Below are positions 57,153-64,000 of a stretch of DNA of 64,000 nt, piece by piece; position 1 is the first letter of the stretch; every line of letters begins with the position of its first letter. The stretch comes from Cafeteria roenbergensis (lineage: Eukaryota > Sar > Bigyra > Bicosoecida > Cafeteriaceae): positions 434,001 to 498,000 of the forward strand of contig VLTN01000011.1 of NCBI GenBank assembly GCA_008330645.1, read 5' to 3'. The notes beneath the pieces are model-generated. The model saw only the letters and a program-made list of their open reading frames with translations, was not told the origin of the DNA and made no database searches. A program made the position numbers and the translations under genes.

Positions 57153-60100
57153 ATGCGCGCTCTCGCCCTGGCTCTGGGGGCGGCCGTGGTTGCGGCGGCC
57201 TCCCCGGTCCTCACCGTGCCAGGGTTCGCCCGCATTCGGGGCTCGCTGGTTGACTCGGGGGTTCACGGAGACGACGGCAAGCCCATCATGGTCGCTGCGT
57301 TCCGCAACATCCCCTTCGCTGTTGCCGCTCGCTGGGCCCCCTCGGCTGAGGCGCTCTCGGTCCAGACAGGCGGGCACCCGAGCCCGCTCCGCGCGAAGGA
57401 CGGCTCCGAAGCCGACCTGGACGGGTCGGAGTTCGGGCCAGGCTGCAACATTGCGAGCGGCGCAGGCCTTGTGCCCCCGGAGGGAGACGAGCAGGAGAAC
57501 TGCCTCAGTGAGTCGCCCCACGGGGGCGCCCCGGCGCCTCGGTCTGCCTGCTGGTGTCGCGCGCGCTCAAGGTGCCGCGGATGGAGTCAGCCAAGCGACT
57601 CCTCGGTTTTTGGTCAGGGCCCGCGCGCGCCTGCGAACGCGAAAGGACGGCATCGCCCCCCACCACCCCCGGCGTGGCGCCACGGGGGTGCGCATGCATG
57701 CGACTCACAGCCAGCTTCGCGGTGCGCCACCGAACCTGCTTTGCCTTCGCAGCCCTGAGCGTATGGTGCGTTGCCAGCGCCGACGGCAGTGCCTGCGCCG
57801 ATTCTGGCCGCGCGGCACGCCCCGTGACCGTGTTCCTCCACGGCGGCGCCTTCATGCTCGGGTCGGCGAAGCACCCGTACGCTGCCCCGGACCCGGCGGC
57901 GTTTGTGGCCGCCACCGGCGCAGTCTATGTCAAGTCGCAGTACCGCCTCGGGGCGCTGGGCTTCATGGCCCACCCCGCCATGCCAGCTGAGGCGCCGGGG
58001 GGCACCTTTGGGCTGGGCGACCAGATTGTTGGCCTGCAGTGGGTCCAGCGGCACGCGGCCGCGTTCGGGGGCGACAAGGAGCGCGTTCTGGCGTCCGGCT
58101 CCAGCGCGGGCGCGATCTCGCTGTGCTTCCACATCACCGACCCTGCCAGCCGCGGGCTGTTCCGCACCGTGATGCTGCAGTCGCCCCAGTGCGCGTACCC
58201 CTTCCCGGGTCTCGGCGAGTCCCACGCCCGGGCCCGCCGGCTCGCACAGTCGCTGGGCTGCAGCGAGGGCGGCAAGCACGCCAAGGCCATTCGATCGGCC
58301 CTCCGCTCCGCCGCCACCGCCATTGGCAGCGACGTCGACCCCTGGGTCGTCACGCCGCGCCTGGCAGCCGGCGCCCTTCGCGCCCTCGCGCCTCCCCGCA
58401 CCGCCTCTGCCGCCTCAGCTCCGGCTTCCGCGTCTGCGCCCAGGGGCCACCCCGACGTGACCCCGCTGCCCGCCGCCTCCCCCGGAGGGGCCGCCGACTG
58501 GCTGTCGTCCGTCACCACAAGCGTGCCGTACGCCCCCGAGGCCGAGGGCCTTCCCTGGTCGGCTGACGGGGCCATCTCGCTCACCGGCGGGGGCAGCCGC
58601 GGCGTCTACCCGCTTCCGAACGGGTCGGTGCTGCTCCCGCGGCCCGCTCCCGCCGCGGCCCCGGAGCTGGCGGCAGAGCTGGTGTGCATGATGCGGCTCG
58701 ACGGACAGCGCGTCACGGACGGCCTGCCGCCCCGGCGCGCCTCCTTCTGGTTCGAGGGGGACCTGTTCTTCCCCGTGATCAACGGGGCCGACGTGAAGGA
58801 GACGCCCGGCCTCAGGCTGGCGCGGCGCGGCCTCGCGGACCCCGGGCTCACGCTCCTTGGCGGCGTGCAGCGCTCCGAGGGCACGCTATTCGCCGGGCTG
58901 GGGTTCCCCGTCGTGGCCTTCTCGGACCTGATCAAGCGCCACCTGGCGTCCGCGATGGGCGAGGCGCTGTTCCAGCGGGTGTGGCCGCAGTACTTTCCCC
59001 CGACCCGCGAGGAGATGCTCCTAGAGGGGCCGGCGGGAGCGGGGGGGGCGGGCCCGGCCGCCGTGGCCGAGGCCGCGCAGGCGCTGCTGGACGAGGCGAG
59101 GGAGGACGCCGAGGCGGTGGTTGAGGGCGCCGCTGCGGCCGTGGGGGTGGCGCCCTGGCGGTCGGCCGGCCGGCACACCACCCGCACCCCGCACCACGGC
59201 GCCGCCCCCGTGCCCGTGTCGGGGCCCGTTCAGTGGCTCAGCAACGCCCTGGGCGCGCGCGAGTGGTCGGCGGCCGCGCACGTCCTCACTGACGTGTGGC
59301 GCTGCGCCTTTGTCCAGCTGGCGAGGCGCGCCTCGGCCATCAGCGCTGGGGCGAGCCTGAGCCCCGCCGCCGTCGCGGAGCTCGCCGCTTCTGGCGCCGC
59401 TGCTGCCGGCGACGCGGTCGAGTCAACCGCGGAGGTCGCTGCGGCGTCGGGAGAGGCCCCCGTGACGGGCCGCGCCGATGCCGCCGGCAGCAGCGGCGGT
59501 GACGTCGTGGTTGAGCGCGCCGCGAGCGAGACGTGGGTTCGCAGCCGCTTCTACGCGTACCACATGCTGCACGCGCCCTCCACGCTGCAGTGGCCCATGC
59601 ACCGCATGGGAGCGTTCCACGGGTCGGAGGTGGGAATCTTCTACAACAGCACCTCGGTGCACTCGGACGACCGGGGCGTCGCCGGCTTCGTGCAGCCGCT
59701 GCTCAACCGCACGCTCTGGGAGGGCCGCCCCGACGCCCCTGGAGACTGCGACAGCCACGGGCGCCCCGTTGAGGGCCGGGGCCCTGTGTGGTGCCCCGTC
59801 ATGGTGCCGCCCGGGGCCGCGGCCAGCGCGGCGGCCAACGACGCCTCGGACCTCCCTGCCTTTGCGATGCACGCGCTGCACGTCACGGGCACCGACGAGG
59901 GCAGCGGCATGAGGCCGCTCCTGCACGAGCGCCGCGGCGGGCACTGGGTGTGCGAGGAGCTGCTCGCCGACGCGTTCGAGATGCCTGACATCCGCTTCAG
60001 AGTCCCCGAGCCCATGTTCGAGCCGGTTTACGCGCGTGTGCTCAACGTCCTCATCGTTCGCTCCGCGGTGGCGATCGTGCGGCGCCCCACGGTGCGCGCC

Positions 60101-60304
60101 ATTGCGCTGACCGCGCTCGCCGCCTGCCTGCTCGTGTCTGCGCTGGGCTGCTACTGCTCGCGCGCGTGCCGCCGCCGCTGCTGCTGCTGCTGCTGCTGCC
60201 CCTGCTACATGGGATGCAGGCACTACGCGTGCCTCAAGGCCGAAGATGCGGAGTCCGACTGTGCTGGCGGCGCGCCGGCGCCGGCCAGCGCACCACAGCG
60301 GTGA
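57153..60304 (+). CDS. membrane-anchored type-B carboxylesterase (968 aa)
   Basis: Two exons, 57153-57507 and 57753-60304. The 245-nt intron has donor GTGAGT and acceptor CTTCGCAG, phase 1. Joining gives ENCLTLSVW, the counterpart of the family's EDCLYLNVW. A signal peptide (MRALALALGAAVVAAASP) starts at the second in-frame initiation site, the first being GTG. The oxyanion loop is FLHGGAFMLGS. The catalytic triad appears complete: Ser236 in GSSAG, Glu494 in QRSEGTLF and His741 in FHGSEVG. An Ala/Glu-rich insertion (about 550-700) makes it longer than the usual 530-600 residues. A single transmembrane helix at about 901-925 is followed by a short Cys/Arg-rich cytoplasmic tail with seven consecutive cysteines. 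It is probably a type I surface or endomembrane esterase; its natural ester is unknown. Confidence 0.9.
60179..60199. repeat. (TGC)7 encoding seven cysteines
   Basis: A perfect triplet run in the last 40 codons of the carboxylesterase gene, just after the transmembrane helix. It encodes the Cys7 core of the tail (CRRRCCCCCCCPCYMGC). Confidence 0.95.
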
Positions 60305-60554
60305 GGAGCGAAACGGCTTCCTCGCCAGCACGGAGGCTTGCTCCGCTGCTCGCCAGGAAGCTGCTGTGGGAGTGCGTGTGCTGCGCCCTGGGAGTCGAAT
60401 TGCCTCCTCTGGGGCGCAAGGAGCAGCGCCGCCCGAGCCTGTGCGCAATTTTTCAAACGGCCGCCACGAATCCCGGCAACGCTGCAGAGCCGCAATCTGC
60501 TTGGCCGGGATGTTCCCGCGCCCCGCGAGGCGCGCTGCCACAACGTGCCCAAAC

Positions 60555-61796
60555 ATGGCAGATACGTCTGGCAGTGCGGCCAGGCCCCGGAAGCGGGTGC
60601 GGCTCACGCCGGCGCTGGTCCCCGCGGGAGCGGCGGCGGCTGCGTCGGCTCCGAACGCTTTTTCAAACCCCGAGGTCGGCGCCGCCCCCACGCCGGCCCG
60701 GGCAGCGGCCGCAGCCGCTCCGCTGGAACGCGACTTTGTTGCAGCGGCCATGGGTGTGGCCCGCAAGAAGCGGCCGCGGGACGGCGACAGCGACGAAGGG
60801 CTACCGTTTGCGCAGGCTGCCGCAGCCCACTCAGCCGCGGATGAAGTCGACCTCGAGGACGGCAACGGCTCCTCTGGCGAGGCCACACCGCAGCATGAGG
60901 GTGGAGAGCCTGGAGGCGCGGGGAGCGATGGCGAGGAGGACGTGGGCAACCCGGCCGGCTTTTCCGCGGATGAGCTCGAAATTCGCGCCGCCGTCCTGGA
61001 CGAACGACCCGAGTATGCCGTGCCCGCCCTCGCGGCTATCCGCCTCGCGTTCGGTGAGAACGCGGCTTTGCCCTGCGGCACCCCCTTTGGCCCCTGTGTG
61101 GCGCGCAGTCGCCCGGTCCGCTGGAGCCCCCTGCTGTCGCCGTTTGCAGCTGCCGCGCTTGCGACTGCGAGTGGCGCAAGCGGCCGCTGCCTGCCTTGCA
61201 TCACACCCGAGGCCGACCGACCCTGCGCGCGCGCTCCCCCGCACCCCTGCTGCCCGCCCCCTGCAGTGCGCTCGGCCAAGGAGCTGGACGCCGTGCTGGC
61301 GGCCTTCGGGGCCTACCCGGCAGCCACCAGGGAGAGCAGCGAGGACGGCGCCGCGCCGGCCTCGGCTGGCTCCCACCTCCTCCACGTGCCGCTGTTCGCG
61401 CACCAGCTCTTCGGCCACGAGGAGGCCGTGGTGGGCTACGAGGGCGTGAAGTGTCTGGTGTGCTTCGCCGAGCCATCGATGCGCTGCTTGGTGGTCACGC
61501 GCTTCAGCGGGCGCAGGCTCGACGACACCATGGTGGACGACCTTCCCCGCAGACTCGCAGCAGCCCTGCACCCCGGCGCGGCCACGGACAGCGAGGAGGT
61601 CTTCCGTGCCCACCTGACATCCCTGGCCTCTGCTGACCCCGTGAGCACCGAGCCCACGCACCCGGACAAGGCGCTCGAAGCCGCCCTTGTCCGGGCGCGG
61701 AAGCAGCTGGCGCAGGAGGCCGAGGCCGCCACGGAGGCCGATGGCGATGCGGCCACCGAAACAGACGCGGCCGAAGGCAGCGACGACGACGAGGAG

Positions 61797-61830
<34 letters not shown>

Positions 61831-63302
61831 CGGCGCGCGCTCTGCTGCCCCTGCCTACCAAGGCGGGCATGCAGCCCATGTCTTCGGCTGACCGCCCTGA
61901 CCTGATGGGCGTGCCCGTGGCCAGCTTCGGGCCCGACGATGGTGGCTTCGAGGTGCGGGTCTGGGGCGCGGACAGCGCAGCGGCGGGCGAGCTTCAGCGC
62001 CGCGTGGAGGCGCTGTGCATGTGGATGATCGAGTCAGCTGACGGGATCGCGCTGGACGCGCTGCCGTGGACGCTGCTAGGGGTCTTCCAGCGGGCGAGTC
62101 CGGGCAAGGCTGCGTCGCTGGCCGGCTACGCAAGCGTGACCCGGTTCGTGAACCCGTTCCGCGGGGACGGCGGCGTCGTGCTCCGGCTCGGCCAGCTGGT
62201 CACCGTTCCCGCCTTCCAGCGGCGAGGCGTGGCCTCGGCGCTGTACGCCGCCCTGCACGGCCTCGCGCGCGCAACTGGCGCAGCTGCCGTGACCATCGAG
62301 GGGCCGTCGGACGGGCTCAGCGCGGTGCGGGACCGCGTGGAGCTCGCGCTCGCGCTCCGCTGCCCCGCGCTGGTGGCGGCGACCCCCGAGGCGGCCCGGC
62401 GTGCTGCTTCGGCAGGGCGCGGCTCTGCGGCCTGGAGCATCGTGTCGGTGGCGCAGCAGGCGGCGGCGGTGGCGAGCAAGGCAGGCGGCGACTGGCTCGG
62501 GCCCGCCTTTGCGAAGCCCGTCCACGAGGCGACGGCAGCGGGCGACGAGGCGGTGGCCGCGCGCATGGCAAGCGACGGGGTGGCCGCGTGCGCCCGCATC
62601 GCTGCCGACGCGACCAGGCCCGCCTCCGATGCCGTGACCAAGCATGTCAGAGCGTGTTGCGCGGGCCGCGCTGCCGCTGCGTCGCGGCGCGCCGCGGCGC
62701 CGCTGGCCGCTGCCGCGGCCCGCGAAGCCGTTGAAAAGACCGTCGTTGCGGCGGGTGCGCCCAGCGCCGCGCTTGCGCGCGCCGTGGAGGCGGAGTGCCG
62801 CATTGCCAGGTTCATGGCCAGGCGCATGGTAGACGCTGCCGCGCTCCTGGAAGGCATGGCTGCGGGCAGCGCTCCCGAGCCCATCGCAAGCCTGCCTCCG
62901 CAGTCCAGCGCGTGGACGGTCGGGCTGCGGCGCGCTGTGAAGCGTCGCTGCCTGCGCCAGCTCAAGGAGGGGAGCATTGAGGACGCCGAGGCGCGCCACG
63001 GGTACCTGGAGTCGCGGTACCGCGCCGAGGTCGCCGCCTTCCTCAGGGCCGCTGCTGGGCTGGGGCTGGTGACGAAGGACGCCGTGGACGCTGCCGCGGC
63101 AGAGTCCGAGGCGGCGGAGGAGGCGTTTGAGCGGGCGGCGGAGCGGGCGCGCGCCCGCCAGCAGCAGCAGCGCACCCGCGACATGCTTCAAAAGGTCGTC
63201 AGCGGCGAGCTGGACACGGACGGGGACCCCGACCTCGCGGCTCTTGTGAAAATGGTCCAGGCTGCCGCCGGCGGCAAGGGCGCTGCCAACCCGTTTGCGT
63301 GA
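60555..63302 (+). CDS. HAT1: HAT1-like histone acetyltransferase (844 aa)
   Basis: Two exons, 60555-61053 and 61267-63302. The 213-nt intron has donor GTGAGA and a polypyrimidine acceptor ending CCCTGCAG, phase 1. Start is the ATG of MADTSGSAARPRKRVRL; the open frame above overlaps the esterase gene. The HAT1 N-terminal signature LFAHQLFGHEEAVVGYEGV starts at about 207. The GNAT core has RRVEALCMWMIESADGI, then LVTVPAFQRRGVASALYAAL (acetyl-CoA loop Q/R-x-x-G-x-A at about 480) and TIEGPSDGLSAVRDRVEL at about 510, matching HAT1's VEDPS-LRD. HAT1 acetylates newly made histone H4 at K5/K12. At 844 residues it is about twice the usual length: a basic, NLS-like N-terminus, an acidic run (about 339-355), and an alanine-rich helical C-terminus (PFA end). 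The identification is good; the extra regions are unexplained. Confidence 0.86.
61782..61830. repeat. (GACGAG)n acidic coding repeat
   Basis: Hexanucleotide repeat inside the HAT1-like gene, encoding alternating Asp and Glu. It forms the acidic belt between the HAT1 N-terminal domain and the GNAT core. Confidence 0.85.
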
Positions 63303-63591
63303 GCTCGGCAGTGCGCGCACGCTGCCTCGCGTCAACCATGCGCGCGCTGGGGCTGGGCGCGCCGCCCCGGAGCGCCACTCGGTCGCTTTCTCGAATGGGC
63401 GGGGGGAACGGCGGGAAACACTCTTTGCGTCGCGGGATGCGGTCGGCGGCGAGGTCAGCCAGAGAACGGGGTTAGGCGCAGGCGGGGAGGGGGCCGGAGC
63501 GGACCCGCAGTCACACACACACACACACACACGCACGCGGCCCTCGCGTGCCTGCGCAGCAGGGCAAGCACAGGCGGCTGCGCTCGCTCGC
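63303..63591. other. convergent intergenic, 289 bp
   Basis: Both flanking genes end here (HAT1-like on plus, the edge gene on minus), so it should carry two 3' ends. It holds a CA microsatellite and no coding pattern. Confidence 0.5.
63512..63532. repeat. (CA)n microsatellite
   Basis: About ten CA units, then CGCACGCG, in the gap between two convergent genes. Confidence 0.95.
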
Positions 63592-64000
63592 TCAGAGGCG
63601 CGCGGTGGCCTCGGCCTGGGCGAGGAGGGAGGCGTCGCCTGGGACGATGCTCTCCCACGCCAGGGGGCCATACCAGCTGTCAAAGCCGCCCAGGCGGAGG
63701 GCCAGCTCGCGCTCGATGCGGAGGCGGCGCCACTCCGGCACGGCCGAGAGGTCCTTGCCGACGCAGCTGAGCTCCCAGCGATCGGAGGTCGCGAGCGCGC
63801 CGAAGCCGGCGAGCTCGCACAGGCGGGCCATGTCCGCGGCCGAGGGGCCCTCCACGGCGGCGGCACCCTTGAGCGGCGCCGCGGCGGGCGCCGCGGGCTC
63901 CGCGGCCCCGGCGATGAAGGAGAAGGACTCGCCGGTGCCAGCCGCAAGGGCGGCGGAGTAGGAGCGGCCGTTCACGGCGGCGCGCACGCCGGCCAGGGCC
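63592..64000 (-). CDS. 3' part of an unrecognised protein (at least 136 aa)
   Basis: The minus-strand frame ends with TGA at 63594-63592 and runs off the right edge of the window, so the start is not seen. Upstream of the first internal ATG the frame is already open (ALAGVRAAVNGRSYS). The visible part has an Ala/Pro-rich segment, then a more complex C-terminal region with many charged and aromatic residues (CVGKDLSAVPEWRRLRIERE, GGFDSWYGPLAWESI). I do not recognise a family. Possible introns upstream cannot be judged. Confidence 0.6.
   Translation of the reverse strand, partial: ALAGVRAAVNGRSYSAALAAGTGESFSFIAGAAEPAAPAAAPLKGAAAVEGPSAADMARLCELAGFGALATSDRWELSCVGKDLSAVPEWRRLRIERELALRLGGFDSWYGPLAWESIVPGDASLLAQAEATARL

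Noticed and set aside
60246-60554. N-terminal extension of the HAT1-like protein
   Set aside because: The upstream frame overlaps the end of the carboxylesterase gene and looks non-protein-like; the ATG at 60555 opens an NLS-rich start.
1-64000. Mobile or virus-derived elements, tRNA, rRNA, CRISPR
   Set aside because: No reverse transcriptase, integrase, transposase or capsid-like sequence, no terminal repeats, and no tRNA- or rRNA-like segment was recognised by eye. A covariance-model and repeat search would settle this.

Overview
This window is a GC-rich, gene-dense stretch of a eukaryotic nuclear genome. Most genes are broken by short GT-AG introns (120-356 nt, donors mostly GTGAG), and joining across each one restores the reading frame and a recognisable family. 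Gene content (HAT1-type acetyltransferase, DOT1-like methyltransferase, NSUN RNA methyltransferase, U-box/E2, midasin-like AAA+) and the very high GC point to a compact protist genome, perhaps a heterotrophic flagellate or alga. The lineage cannot be fixed from sequence alone. I saw no mobile element, virus-like element, tRNA, rRNA or CRISPR array.

Layout, left to right. 296-5747 (-): a fusion of ubiquitin-like folds, a split VWA domain, a U-box and an E2 domain. 6133-7176 (-): DOT1-like SAM methyltransferase. 7403-9271 (-): coiled-coil protein. 9499-11294 (-): TPR protein. 11790-50481 (-): one enormous gene. 51123-52381 (-): uridine-phosphorylase-like enzyme with a C-terminal membrane anchor. 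52700-55137 (-): secreted right-handed beta-helix protein. 55275-56888 (+): NSUN-family RNA cytosine methyltransferase. 57153-60304 (+): membrane-anchored carboxylesterase. 60555-63302 (+): long HAT1-like histone acetyltransferase. 63592-64000 (-): 3' part of an unrecognised gene.

The centrepiece is the 38.7-kb gene. I reconstruct five exons, including a single stop-free exon of 36,976 bp, giving a 12,568-residue protein. It carries a midasin/dynein-like tandem of six AAA+ modules (residues about 1490-4480), a very long linker containing ASH/HYDIN-like Ig folds (about 8560-9070), an acidic low-complexity belt, and three VWA domains at the C-terminus. The last VWA is of the alpha-kinase-associated (vwkA) type and is interrupted by introns. 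The plan resembles midasin (six AAA+, linker, D/E-rich, MIDAS) but is over twice as long and adds Ig-like and extra VWA domains, so I treat it as a giant midasin-like paralogue of unknown role.

Two neighbours on the same strand, the ubiquitin-pathway fusion and the giant AAA+ protein, both contain VWA modules. Whether they act together is unknown. Genes lie 137-641 bp apart. The only head-to-head pair (55137/55275) shares a 137-bp gap that must hold both promoters. Very long open frames on the plus strand, antisense to the giant gene, are explained by GC-driven scarcity of stop codons.
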